Source: Cerrena zonata (Eukaryota; Basidiomycota; Agaricomycetes; Polyporales; Cerrenaceae). Taken from it: 64,000 nucleotides of DNA. Below the pieces are notes generated by a model. The model saw only the letters and a list, made by a program, of their open reading frames with translations. It had not been told where the DNA came from and did not search any database. Positions 35,858-45,963 of this stretch are shown in pieces; the first letter of the stretch is position 1; every line of letters begins with the position of its first letter. The stretch is taken from positions 1,922,001 through 1,986,000 of the forward strand of contig JASBNA010000002.1 in assembly GCA_038087015.1 (NCBI GenBank), given 5' to 3'. The translations under genes and the position numbers were made by a program.

Positions 35858-37775
35858 CTATATGAAAGTCACAGTCTCTCCCGGTCGTCCTTCGGAAAGT
35901 AAAATCACCGCCTGGATGGTTTATGTGACGTTAATATTGCATTTATTCATGATGATGAATAAACTCACGTATTTCCCGCTGATCTTCCACCCCTTTTCAT
36001 CCTTGTCCAGCTTGCTTCCGATATTCTCTCCGTCATCACCAAGCCCGATGACAACATCACTCTTGATGGTACGGATGCTGCATATTTTAGGTGCCCCACT
36101 TGCGGATGCCATTGAACCAATGGCGACATCAAAGGGTGTTGAGTAGGGCGCAGCGCAATCGTAGGTCAACTGAGAAGGCAATCAGAAAACCTGATAATTT
36201 CAGAGTCGTACGAAGAACAGCTTACTTTGCGATGATTCAGATCACCCTTGAAGATGACCAGATCAGACTTGGATAGATGCAGGAATAGGTCAGGTGCCTC
36301 GCTGTGCAGATCCCAGAAAGTGTACCCAGTGCACCAGAAAGGATGCTGCTCGTAAATCCATTTACCCTCCTTTTCGTATTGCTATTGACCGCTCGTTAGC
36401 ATACAGAAGACCATACAGATGACAAGACTCGTTACCTTCCACCTCAAACCTAGAAGTCTCAAGGTCTCTTTTTCCTGCTCGGTGGCCTTGGTGAACAGGT
36501 GGCCATAGACCATCGTGTTCAACAACCAATTCCAATCCTTCTTGGTCACATCCGAGACGAACCAAGGGTATCGTTTGCCGTGGAATCGAACTTGGTCCAC
36601 GAACCCACCCTGAATGAGGAAATCGGCTGTTACGCGTTGTCAGAGAACGATCACCCTGTCGACACAAGGAATCAAAAACATACCATAAACAAAGTCGCAA
36701 TACAATTCAAATCCTGCATTGTCGAGGATGAAATCGATCCTTGCTTCACGTTTGTTTTTCAGATCTCTAACAACCTCCCACAAACGAGGCATATGGTTTC
36801 CTAGAATATTTTTCTCGGTTTCAGCAAGTGCCTCTCCTCCCGTTGACTGCAACGTCTTGATCTGCTCTTCCGTCATATCGATAAGGAGAGACAAGTCGGT
36901 CGAATTACCCCACAGGCAAACTACAGACTTGGTCAGTTCTATCATCTACCCGATCACCTGTAGAAACTTACTCTGAGTTAACTCCATAAACATGAGGCGT
37001 TCTCTCTCGAGCTTCGCTTCATTAGAAGGGTGTTTCTCATGTTGAAATGGCTTTGCGAAGCGGGTTGAAAGTTCGAACACGGCATCGCTGGAACGGGCGA
37101 AGGTATCACACTGCAGATGCATTTAGCAACAAGGTATGACGTCGGCTGTATGTGTAACAAAGACTGACCTTTTGTCTGAAGAATACGTCATAATTGACCC
37201 AAAACTTGCTCACTGTGAAACACTCGCGGAGACGTCGATACTTGTACGCTTCTGCGAACAGCCAAGGTGCGTTCATGAAGTCTTTGCCTATTCCTAGAAG
37301 GTTAGACGTCTATTCAGGATAGTGGTTATATGCGTACCTTCAAAATACTTCGCAATCTCCTTGTTCCACAATATAACATCAGCTTCTCCGTCGTCTTTGA
37401 TAGGCCTCAATTTAGCAGATTGGTGCAACTCCTTCTTCAACGTGGCCATCCTCTCGATACATTTCACCAAGTCTATGATCTCTTCTTCCTCAGAAAGCGT
37501 GTTAAGGGTCTCGATAACATCGTCAATAGCCTTTCCAAGGATGGTAGGTAACCGATGGCCCATGGTCGCATTCGCAAACGAATATGTGTGGTATCCCCTA
37601 AATGCCGGCCATGGAGGATTATCTGGATCGATCTGCGCACATGAGAATGTTAACATAAATACATACATTCAGACTAGTATAGAGACGGGCGTGCACATAC
37701 TAAAGCAGCTGTCCTAGGGTAGGTTACGTCCTGCTTGGTAGGAAGATGAGACAACCTGAGGTGCTTTTTGCTCAT
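35858..37775 (-). CDS. ARMT1/DUF89 damage-control phosphatase
   Basis: Nine exons (37701-37775, 37338-37632, 37169-37293, 36972-37110, 36684-36920, 36436-36626, 36226-36381, 35969-36169, 35858-35911) give 490 residues. Hallmarks of the DUF89 metal-dependent phosphatase fold are present: CLWGNSTDLSLL, RIDFILDNAGFELYCDFVYADFL (the DN pair binds metal), VRFHGKRYPWFVSDV and VIFKGDLNHRKLTYD. The family removes phosphate from damaged or side-product metabolites such as fructose-1-phosphate; the human member ARMT1 was first reported as a protein carboxyl methyltransferase. Exon phases agree throughout. It is cytosolic by default, with no targeting signal. Confidence 0.9.
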
Positions 37776-38430
37776 ACCATCCGCTGTAGGAGGTACTTGG
37801 CTATCAATCGCTGCATTGGTAGCATTGGCCTGCATGATGGTTTACAGAAAGGAAGGGTGCGGGTGCAATGAGTGTCGGTATATAACAGAAACTTCAAACA
37901 CAACCACCACTCCATTCCTGTGCTCGGTGTTCCGACGCGTACTGAACATATATGCCGAGCTCCCCTGCTTCGAAACGCGTCATAGACGATAGCCAGTCCG
38001 CTTAAAATTAGTAAGGTCTCCACTATGTCTTAGAATGTGTCAAAACATGCTTGAATCAGTAGTGCAACCTGAGGATACTACTGATTACTTCCGGTCTTTC
38101 GTTTTCGGTTGACTCATACTATTCCTGTATCGTGTTCAGCCGTAGGTTAATGTAAAATAGAATGCGACTGCATATCATCCTTTCGCTCAATGAGATCGTT
38201 AATCCTCCGTTTTGGGGGTGGTGGAACCAGGACGCAATCCTAGCCAGGAATATTTGAGCTTGTACAAAGTAATTTTCAGGTACTTATAGATTTGAGTTCG
38301 GCACTTGCCGCGATATCTGTGACATCACGGTAGCATGAGTCCTTCTGGCAAAAGGCTACACATCCCGCCAGAGGGGGTAAGAATATTGTTCACTACATAC
38401 TGATCATGGAAATACATGTAAGGTATTCTA
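37776..38430. other. Intergenic, 0.65 kb
   Basis: Promoter of the ARMT1-like gene and 3' region of the first alcohol dehydrogenase. No coding pattern, repeat or recognisable site was found. Confidence 0.4.
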
Positions 38431-39498
38431 TCATGGAATCAAGGCTACTCGTGACTTTAGCTTCCCATCTCGTAGTTCCTCTAGGACTTTGATACACTCG
38501 TCGAACGGACGAGTCTCCACCTTTGGAGTGATCTTTCCCTCCCCAATAGCACCAAGGACTTCTACCAGCTCCGACCTCGTTCCCCACATACTTGGTAAAA
38601 TCTGTACCTCTTTAGCCATCGCGGTCTGCCTTGGGATCTCAAATACGTTTGCTCCAATTCCAGCTATCACGACCCTCCCAAGTCTCTTTACCACGGTTAC
38701 GGCTGTCTTGATCGTGCTTGGTATTCCTACGAAGTCCACAACAACATCTACACGAAGCTTGTGAGTGCTTATGAGCTCAGCAAGCTTATCCGGGAGGACT
38801 GCGTGATCCGCTCCAATCTCTTTCGCCAGCCCAAGACTTTGTTCTCGCAAATCGGTTGCGATAACGCAAGCGGCTTCGGTGCAGTTCTTTGCTATCTGAA
38901 CAGCGTTCAAACCAAGCCCACCACTCCCTATGATCAGCACATTCTCTCCAGCACGTACGTTTGCGATCGTCTTCACCGCATGGTACGGCGTAAGGACTGC
39001 GTCGGTAGCCACTGCCACTACTCCTGGGGGGATGGTCACCTTTGTTGGGACCGGAACAGCAGAGGATGCTCGTATCGCAACATAGGCTGCCCAAGCACCA
39101 TCACGCGTGAGACCGTACCAACCCTTGCTCCAGCACAGATTGCCCCGATCCACCAGACATGCGTCGCAACTATCTTCGTTGCATGGATTCGTACCCAACA
39201 TCGCCACATGTGTGCCCACTACCAACTCAGGATAGTTTGCTGCCACACCACTCCCTAGTTCCGTCACGACTCCTGCCGCCTCGTGTCCCATCGTCAAGCT
39301 ATCGCCACCTGTAAGAGCGCGCAACTGCACTCTTTCGGGATGATAAACGGCGGAAACGTCGGAACCACAAACACCTGCTGCAGTAACCTTGACTAGCACT
39401 TCGTCTTCCTTGGGTACAGGAATAGGAATCTCTTCACGTGTTATTTCTATCGTCGTAGTATTGAGGCGGAAGGCAAACATCTTTTGGTTGTCTGACAT
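38431..39498 (-). CDS. Zinc-type medium-chain alcohol dehydrogenase, paralog 1
   Basis: A single uninterrupted frame of 355 residues. The GroES-like domain has the catalytic Cys (AAGVCGSDVSA) and TMGHEAAGVV. The structural zinc loop is CNEDSCDACLVDRGNLC, with the first Cys spaced x4 rather than the usual x2. The Rossmann fold has VLIIGSGGLGLNAVQIAK and an acidic residue after the second strand (ATDL), which favours NAD over NADP. The position of the third catalytic-zinc Cys in classical enzymes reads VATDAVLTPYHA, with Asp. It oxidises an alcohol or reduces an aldehyde; the substrate is unknown. It lies 263 bp downstream of its paralog, same strand. Confidence 0.9.
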   Translation of the reverse strand: MSDNQKMFAFRLNTTTIEITREEIPIPVPKEDEVLVKVTAAGVCGSDVSAVYHPERVQLRALTGGDSLTMGHEAAGVVTELGSGVAANYPELVVGTHVAMLGTNPCNEDSCDACLVDRGNLCWSKGWYGLTRDGAWAAYVAIRASSAVPVPTKVTIPPGVVAVATDAVLTPYHAVKTIANVRAGENVLIIGSGGLGLNAVQIAKNCTEAACVIATDLREQSLGLAKEIGADHAVLPDKLAELISTHKLRVDVVVDFVGIPSTIKTAVTVVKRLGRVVIAGIGANVFEIPRQTAMAKEVQILPSMWGTRSELVEVLGAIGEGKITPKVETRPFDECIKVLEELRDGKLKSRVALIP

Positions 39499-39761
39499 TG
39501 GAATGAAGGCAAAGGTAAGGCGAAAGGGTACAAGTGGAGCATTCTCAAATACACCTCGTCCTTATATCTCATCACAGGTTGCTTTGAATGATCTTGTCAG
39601 AGACGATCAGACAGAAGACTCGGGCTTTGAATGGGCGTTGTGGCGCTTCCTGACCGGCATTGTGATCCACCCACTGCCGTTTTGTGGTTTTGAATTAGGT
39701 TCGGACTAAAATCGTAATTGAACTGACATAACATATGTAAAAGTGACTACAACTAAGTACC

Positions 39762-40832
39762 TCATAGCTTATTACGATAAGGCCATCGGATTGCAGCCCT
39801 TGCGCTCACTTTACCGTCGCGCAGTTCTTCCAACACCTGTATACACTCATCAAAACTTCTGCTTTCTACCCGTGGCTTGATTTTCCCATCGCCAATGGCC
39901 TCCAGTACCTCTGCAAGCTCTCCTCTAGTTCCCCAGAAACATCCTAGGATCTGGATTTCTCGTAGTATCGCCACCTGAAGATGGACCTTGATGAAATGCG
40001 ACCCAATCCCAACGAGCACCACCTTCCCTCCAGATGGAATGAGCGCTATAACTTGGTCGAAAGTGGCTTGAACGCCTACGAAATCGAAAGCAACGTCGAT
40101 TGTGAACTGCTCCTTCCGAATGAGCTCTTCTAGTTGATCGGGTGGAACAGCGTAATCAGCTCCTCCTTCCAAAGCCAGGTGCAAACTCTCCTCCTTGCGG
40201 TCGCAGGCAATAACAATTCTCGCCCCGAGGCAATTTTTTGCTATCTGCACCGCGTTCTGGCCCAGCCCTCCGCATCCTACAATCAAGACGGTATCTCCAG
40301 ATTGGACCTTCCCGACAGTCTTGAGGGCATGATATGGGGTGAGTGCGGCATCGGTTGCAACTGCTACGATCTCTGGGGTTATGTCCCTCTTCACAGGAAC
40401 AGCGGAATGTGCAGATATCGCCATGTACTCCGCCCAAGTCCCATCTGATCCTAGACCGTGAAGTGGTTGCTCTACACACAAGTTCTGCCTCCCTCCCTTG
40501 CACATGCCGCAGGTGTCGCAGCCGTCGTGCACCGCGACATATGTTCCTTGTGTGATATGAGGGTATTTTCCGACCACATCACTACCTAATTCCACGACTA
40601 CGCCAGCTCCTTCGTGTCCCATCGTGAAGGTGTCTCCCTCGAGAGGTGGGTCCAGTTGAACTGCGTCAGGATGAAAGACGGCGGAAACATCGGAGTGGCA
40701 TACACCGGCTGCAAGAATACGAACAAGGATTTGGTCGGAGCGAAGCTTCGGGATGGGGATCTCTTTCAAGACGAGTTCATGTGTTATAGGATTGAAGCGG
40801 TACGCTTTCATAGTCGAAGGTAGAGCCTCCAT
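39762..40832 (-). CDS. Zinc-type medium-chain alcohol dehydrogenase, paralog 2
   Basis: A single-exon frame of 356 residues, clearly homologous along its whole length to the gene just downstream. Seen: AAGVCHSDVSA, TMGHEGAGVVVELGS, the canonical structural zinc loop CDTCGMCKGGRQNLC, VATDAALTPYHALKT, VLIVGCGGLGQNAVQIAK with a following acidic residue (ACDRKEES), and a shared C-terminus FDECI(K/Q)VLEELRDGK. Its zinc loop has normal spacing, unlike paralog 1. The pair arose by tandem duplication and has diverged substantially. A TATA-like element lies about 45 bp before the ATG. Confidence 0.9.
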   Translation of the reverse strand: MEALPSTMKAYRFNPITHELVLKEIPIPKLRSDQILVRILAAGVCHSDVSAVFHPDAVQLDPPLEGDTFTMGHEGAGVVVELGSDVVGKYPHITQGTYVAVHDGCDTCGMCKGGRQNLCVEQPLHGLGSDGTWAEYMAISAHSAVPVKRDITPEIVAVATDAALTPYHALKTVGKVQSGDTVLIVGCGGLGQNAVQIAKNCLGARIVIACDRKEESLHLALEGGADYAVPPDQLEELIRKEQFTIDVAFDFVGVQATFDQVIALIPSGGKVVLVGIGSHFIKVHLQVAILREIQILGCFWGTRGELAEVLEAIGDGKIKPRVESRSFDECIQVLEELRDGKVSARAAIRWPYRNKL

Positions 40833-40872
40833 GGCTGCGAGGAAGATGAGATGTAACGCTTATACATTACGC

Positions 40873-40883
40873 GTATTTATATA
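40873..40883 (-). promoter_or_regulatory. TATA box for alcohol dehydrogenase paralog 2
   Basis: On the lower strand this reads TATATAAATAC, 41-51 bp before the ATG, next to a TACGCGTA palindrome. It is a good match to a fungal core promoter and implies a very short leader. Confidence 0.5.
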
Positions 40884-41145
40884 TCCGGTGTGCTATGTTT
40901 ACAGACTCTACACACAGAACCGCCCGCATGTTATCTCTCGATACAAATATTATAATGATATGAGAACCTGTCACTGGATCCTGTGATCCTTCAGGGAAAG
41001 TCACCACAATCAGCCCATCTAGAGTCTGAATGTTCCCTGTCATCCCGATACATTACGATTATCTGCGATCTGTAACTTAGTCAGATGTCTCGTGCATGAT
41101 TTGCAGCGTCGTAAGTGCATACGTACCTGTGGGCGTAGACTAACG
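40884..41145. other. Intergenic between ADH paralog 2 and the small unrecognised gene
   Basis: Mostly AT-rich promoter DNA of the dehydrogenase. At 41068-41124 (lower strand) there is a well-formed intron-like segment, GTACGT to TTACAG with a CTGAC branch motif. It could belong to the 3' end of the neighbouring gene, as coding intron or in its untranslated region. Confidence 0.35.
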
Positions 41146-41853
41146 TCAAGCCCATAGTGTAAGCTTTCTGAGCTCCACTGTGCCTGTTCCCGTATGGCTA
41201 GCGACGAAAAGTGCACCCAGCTGCCGACCTATTTGCAAACGTCTTAGAAGATGCCAAGGTATACATCAGGATAACCGAAGAGAATAGAACTTACCGTCTT
41301 CGATTCCGGACGCTTTGCACGGTGTAGTCATAAGACCAGCTGACTGTAGTGCAGCCATCAACTGGCCATAGGTCCCGCGATAGAAAGAACTCGTAGAACC
41401 AGCATGTTGTTGCGGATCGTGGGTGTGTGCCTCGAATCTCCTTGATAGTCTTTGCATAGCGCGGTTAACCGGATCCGCTCTGTCCGTCGCCGATGGCGCT
41501 GTCATCCCTGCAGCCACAGCAGCGTTGGCTATCATGTATTTCATCCTGGTTAAATTTCTTTCTGACAGCATTTGTCGTGATTCAGACTGATGAGCAGCGA
41601 ACTCAATGAGGAGTCCATCACCATCGTCGGTATTATCATATGCGGATGCCAGAGTCTCCGAGGAAGCAGTGGCCAGTGAAGAGCCGAGGCTTGTGTCACT
41701 GCTCGCACTCGCACTACTGCTAGACGAATGTGACCGGTTGCGGAGAGGTTTAGGGCAAGCGTGTTTACGCTTGAGAACTGAGCGGAATCGAACATTGGCA
41801 AACTCGACAAGATAGGGGATGCCGAACGACGTGAACTTGATTTCAGGTGCCAT
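41146..41853 (-). CDS. Small protein of unknown function, Ser-rich
   Basis: Two exons (41295-41853 and 41146-41228) joined at a strong GTAAGT donor and ATAG acceptor give 213 residues. I do not recognise the family. Visible features: a conserved-looking start (MAPEIKFTSFGIPYLVEF), a basic patch RSVLKRKHACPKP, a run of Ser (SHSSSSSASASSDTSLGSS), and a helical segment RMKYMIANAAVAAGMTA. The last exon could instead be read in another frame (WVHFSSLAIREQ ... SLRPQ), which ends at a perfect GTACGT donor and continues to a stop near 41040. That version needs a weak upstream donor. Exon 1 is the firmer part. Confidence 0.4.
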
Positions 41854-42782
41854 AGTCAAAGCGACAGATGGTAACCAATACCAGATTGGTGGATGGAGAT
41901 GGAGGTGGTGATGGAGTTAGCGAAAGGAGTGTCTCGCACAGCGAACGTAAGTGGCGAGCAGCAGAGGTTCATATGGTAAAGGGCAAACGGGTTATGCATG
42001 CAATACACGTTGAAAGCCAGAACTCAGAATTGCAGGCCAGTCAGCTGGGTAGCGAGATTACTTCGAACGTTGTTAATAACGCTGAGTCTGTCAAATTGGA
42101 AGTTTCGTATCCCTTCGCTCGATATTGTGGAGTTCGAAACATCATGACTTAGAGGATTGCAAAACCTGTTTGATCTAAGTGAATAAGACCAGAAGCATAC
42201 CATTTCCGTGGTCATATCATCTATATTTATCAAAGGGAGCTAAGTCACTTTTGAGTTTCCCAAGTCATAAGTCAAACCGAAGCAAACATGCATTGAACAC
42301 GTCAACTTGGGGGAGCAAACACCCACGGCCCAAGCAGCAGGTAGGCAACATGGGATATCCCTTCATTTGGGAGTTCCTCATTGCAGAAGAAGACCGAGAG
42401 GAGGGCTGCAGTTTCCCAAGCTAGAGACGTCTAGTAAGCCGACATGAGGTTCCGGGGCGTCATTAAATGATACGCTTCTGGCCTTGTGCGGTTGTAGGGC
42501 GTATCGACAAAGTTAGAATGAAGGCAGAACACGCGTCTAACTTGAAGGTGGAATAGGTGGCGTACGGTTGATAGCCCTCGAGAGCGTGCAGGAAAGGGAC
42601 GATGATGCTCGCAATTGCGATTTTCAATATAGTATTCGTGCGGCCTGGTAGTGATCGAGAATGATCGGTGGCGATCACAGTGAGCCTAGACGAGTCATGA
42701 CCTTCTCAACATAGCGTACGTTATCGATACGCTATCGTTGAACAAGACAGCCATCTTACCTTCCATAACTCAGCCGGACATC
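41854..42782. other. Intergenic, divergent region upstream of D-amino-acid oxidase
   Basis: 0.93 kb between divergent starts. No gene was found. The right end has an inverted repeat, listed separately, within 75 bp of the oxidase start. Confidence 0.4.
42711..42735. promoter_or_regulatory. 8-bp inverted repeat upstream of D-amino-acid oxidase gene
   Basis: ATAGCGTA and TACGCTAT are exact inverted copies separated by 9 bp, ending 48 bp before the ATG. The geometry suits a dimeric regulator, for example of substrate induction. Function is inferred from form only. Confidence 0.3.
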
Positions 42783-44256
42783 ATGTCCATTTCGGATGAC
42801 AAGAAGCATATCGTAATTCTTGGTTCTGGAGTGATTGGCCTCACCATCGGCCATGTTATCACGACCAAGCACGCAGACAAATATCGCGTTACAATCGTCG
42901 CTCGCGATATGTCTGAAGATATGACATCACAGGGTTTCTCTAGTCCATGGGCTGTAAGACGGTATTTGCTAGATGGTCCTAAATCGAATGCTCAACGATG
43001 ACGAGCTACAGGGGGCCAACTGGTCTCCGTTTTCGGATGAGCTAGACCCGGCAACCTTTCGAAGAGAATCGAAAACATTGTACGTTAGCATCACATTGGA
43101 ATGGCATGAACTTAATCAACGATACTGAGTAGTAATAAGTTCTGGGAGATGGAGTCTACTGGGTTGACTTATGTACGTCGCATCTTGGTCAGGTATATGC
43201 CCCGATACTTATTGGCATGCAGAACGTACCATATAGAATATTTCACCCAGAGGCTAACGCCGAGAAACTCAAAAACATATGGTACAAGGATATGGTTCGA
43301 GATGTAAGCTCACGGCTCATCACGACAAGATATTTGTACTCACCTCGATTAGTTCCGGGTTCTTGAGCCTGAAGAGATACCCCAGGGGTTCATTGGTGGA
43401 GTCAAGTTTTCCACCATCACCGTGAATCCAGCGAAGTATCTCCCTTGGTTAAAGAATGAGCTCCTGGATCGAGGGGTTGTGTTCGTCAAACGACAGATCC
43501 ATACAATTGGCGAGGCTGCTGATATTGCAGGACCAGACGGAATTGTCTTCAATGCAACTGGGTTAGGTGCGGTATCTATCCCCTCAACTAGATGATTTCT
43601 GTTGACTGAGGTAATTCGACGTAGGTGCACGATCTCTCGTCGGAGTAGAGGATAAGCTCGTGTATCCTATTCGGGGGCAGACCATTCTGGCTGAGGCCCC
43701 GGATGTCAAGGAATGTATCGCATTGCCAATTGGTAAGTGATGACGGGACTATGCCTATATCCACGTAAATAAGAAATCGATATCCGTGTTAGGGTCGGGG
43801 CAAGATCCAGATGGCAAGGTCGCCTATGCCATTCCACGCCCGTCTCAAGGACATGTTATCATCGGCGGAACGTACCAGAAGAATAACTGGGATACATCTG
43901 TGGACTTTGACACGGCCCATTCGATATGGGAGAAGGCAGTACAGTTTTTACCGGCACTAAAGAGCGAAAAGTCCCGGATCATCAGCCACAATGTCGGGCT
44001 GAGGCCTGCGCGAGAAGGTGGTCCTCGCATCGAACTGCAGAGGATTAAGCTTCCGTTTGTGAGCGATCACATGTACGGTGTAAAAGGAAGCATAACGGAA
44101 GAGAAGGAGTTCCCTGTTATTCATGTATATGGATTTGGGTGTGTATTTCTTGCGCTATAACGTGTGCAGTGTACTGACCATTTGTACAGAGGAACAGGAT
44201 ATCAAGCTTCTTGGGGATCAGCAGAGGAGGCAGTCGATCTGTTACAGAACATATAA
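42783..44256 (+). CDS. D-amino-acid oxidase (FAD-dependent)
   Basis: Eight exons (42783-42953, 43012-43079, 43133-43172, 43223-43303, 43353-43566, 43625-43732, 43793-44138, 44190-44256) give 364 residues, the normal size. The enzyme oxidises D-amino acids to keto acids, releasing ammonia and hydrogen peroxide. Seen: the FAD-binding HIVILGSGVIGLTIG, NATGLGARSLVGVED, YPIRGQTILAEAP, the substrate-site Arg in GLRPAREGGPRIELQ, and the DAO signature VIHVYGFGGTGYQASWGSAEEAV. The family is usually peroxisomal with a C-terminal SKL-like signal, but this protein ends LLQNI with no such tripeptide. Its final exon is short and its stop lies 89 bp before a large inverted-repeat element. Confidence 0.9.
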
Positions 44257-44344
44257 ATAGGAGATAGTATTAGATGGAGGGGTATCATGTATCATTAGCA
44301 TGTATACATGGACCGGATGGAAGAGTGAAGCCAGAAACTTTTGC

Positions 44345-44719
44345 TTATTGCTGGTTTCAGTGAACAAGGCGCTGAGAGTTTCCCGCGCGTTTCGCCGCCA
44401 CTTGCCTTGCACAACGACCTCGAAACGAGAACACGAATATCTCGACGAGGGCTTCGTCTTTTGACCTCATTCCTTTTGATTCGTAATTAGGTTGCTTTCC
44501 CGCAGAGCATGGTACAAAGTAATCCGGAATGGGAACACTTTGACTGTTTGCTTCTGTCGACCCCCTCGTTGTCGACGAGAACATGGATAACTCATGACGG
44601 GCTGTGTGTTAGCCCCTAATCCTTTTGTATACCCGTGGGGGGAGGTCATCGTAAGAGCATGACGGTGGTTCTGGGGTGATCGGACCGTTGTGTATGTGGG
44701 GGTCGTATCGGTGCGTCTC
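44345..44719 (+). repeat. Left arm of the 375-bp inverted repeat
   Basis: Matches the reverse complement of the right arm from TTATTGCTGG at the outer end to GTGCGTCTC at the inner end. Homology stops sharply on both sides. Open frames inside it also occur in the other arm and look like chance. Confidence 0.85.
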
Positions 44720-45369
44720 GTCTGCATTCCACTTACCGTATACGTAGCTGACTCGGACTGTTCTCTTTACGACCAGACCTTTTTGGGCATGTTCGTAGAT
44801 TTATGACACTCAGACTAGTGGGGCAGAACATGTGGTGTCTTCCCCCCCGCTGTTGTAACTATGACTCGATGCTTGTGTCATGGATCCGTATGCCCCTCTC
44901 TTTGGTTGCTGTTGTGTTTGTTGCTTGATATCATTCATTAATTCACTCCTCATTGCTGGCTAGTCTCTCCTTTTCTACTCCAGATGTTGAACTAAAGCCT
45001 AGATATCATCAGACTTAGTCTACCTCATCAGGAACTAGTCATTCCATTATGTATTTGTTACAGTCCTCATAACTACAAGGATTTTTGTACTCTAATTTTG
45101 AAACATTGCATCACACCAGGTCCCATGTAACATGTGAATGAATCATAAGAAACCAAATATCACCTATCTTGAATGATATGTCAGGTAACATAGTGAAGAA
45201 GGTCACTAAGACACATCAGCATAACCTCAGTGAATACATAACTTCGGCCACTGCAAAATCACTAAAAACATGTTCCTGGTAGGTTCACAACGTCAAGATA
45301 TCAGTTTAGAACACAGAGGGATGTCCTCAGAGGATAAGAGAATGATAGTGAGGGTATCTATCTCACAAT

Positions 45370-45744
45370 GAGACGCACCGATACGACCCCCACATACACA
45401 ACGGTCCGATCACCCCAGAACCACCGTCATGCTCTTACGATGACCTCCCCCCACGGGTATACAAAAGGATTAGGGGCTAACACACAGCCCGTCATGAGTT
45501 ATCCATGTTCTCGTCGACAACGAGGGGGTCGACAGAAGCAAACAGTCAAAGTGTTCCCATTCCGGATTACTTTGTACCATGCTCTGCGGGAAAGCAACCT
45601 AATTACGAATCAAAAGGAATGAGGTCAAAAGACGAAGCCCTCGTCGAGATATTCGTGTTCTCGTTTCGAGGTCGTTGTGCAAGGCAAGTGGCGGCGAAAC
45701 GCGCGGGAAACTCTCAGCGCCTTGTTCACTGAAACCAGCAATAA
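45370..45744 (-). repeat. Right arm of the 375-bp inverted repeat
   Basis: Inverted copy of the left arm, including its six-base C run (G run in the left arm) and GTCGACAACGAGG segment. It ends 220 bp upstream of the next gene's start, so it may lie within or next to that gene's promoter. Confidence 0.85.
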
Positions 45745-45761
45745 TCGCGAGGCACGTAGTA

Positions 45762-45781
45762 ACGCGCTCACGTGAGCGCGT
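45762..45781. promoter_or_regulatory. 20-bp perfect palindrome with CACGTG core and ACGCG ends
   Basis: The half-site ACGCGCTCAC is followed directly by its reverse complement. The centre is a CACGTG E-box, the target of bHLH proteins. The ends carry ACGCG, the core of the MluI cell-cycle box. It lies 17 bp past the inverted-repeat element and about 180 bp before the coiled-coil gene's start, suggesting an upstream activating site. Function is inferred. Confidence 0.4.
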
Positions 45782-45963
45782 CATTTGGTCATGTTTGCGT
45801 GGTCACCGCGTCGTGTTGAACGGGTTGTTCTCATTTGTCTGTGTCCTACCTTTGGATGGCCCTTGGCCGTATCATTTTCTCTTTATCATCCAGCATATAG
45901 CCTATTATTTTTTATTCATAACACCCGGCATACCACATTCCATCGCGTCGGAATAGCAAAAGG

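Larger units (their letters stand above)
44345..45744. mobile_element. 1.4-kb non-coding element with 375-bp terminal inverted repeats
   Basis: Arms 44345-44719 and 45370-45744 are inverted copies that match at every position I compared, around a 650-bp unrelated core. The core has no open frame of note, so the element is non-autonomous if it is a transposon. Outermost bases are TTATTGCTGG... and ...CCAGCAATAA. If the true ends are TTGCTGG/CCAGCAA, then TA flanks both sides, as in Tc1/mariner-type insertions. No longer direct repeat was found. The lack of differences between arms means recent origin or ongoing conversion. It could also be a host inverted duplication. It sits between the oxidase and coiled-coil genes. 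Confidence 0.65.

Noticed and set aside
38761..39258. 165-codon frame on the + strand
   Set aside because: It lies opposite the first alcohol dehydrogenase and has no domain of its own.
44467..44727. 86-codon frame present in both arms of the inverted repeat
   Set aside because: The copies exist because the arms are identical DNA. There is no domain, and the frame runs past the arm edge only by chance.
44336..45753. Long target-site duplication typical of Mutator-like elements around the inverted repeat
   Set aside because: The 9-10 bp flanks on the two sides do not match; only a TA could be a duplication.
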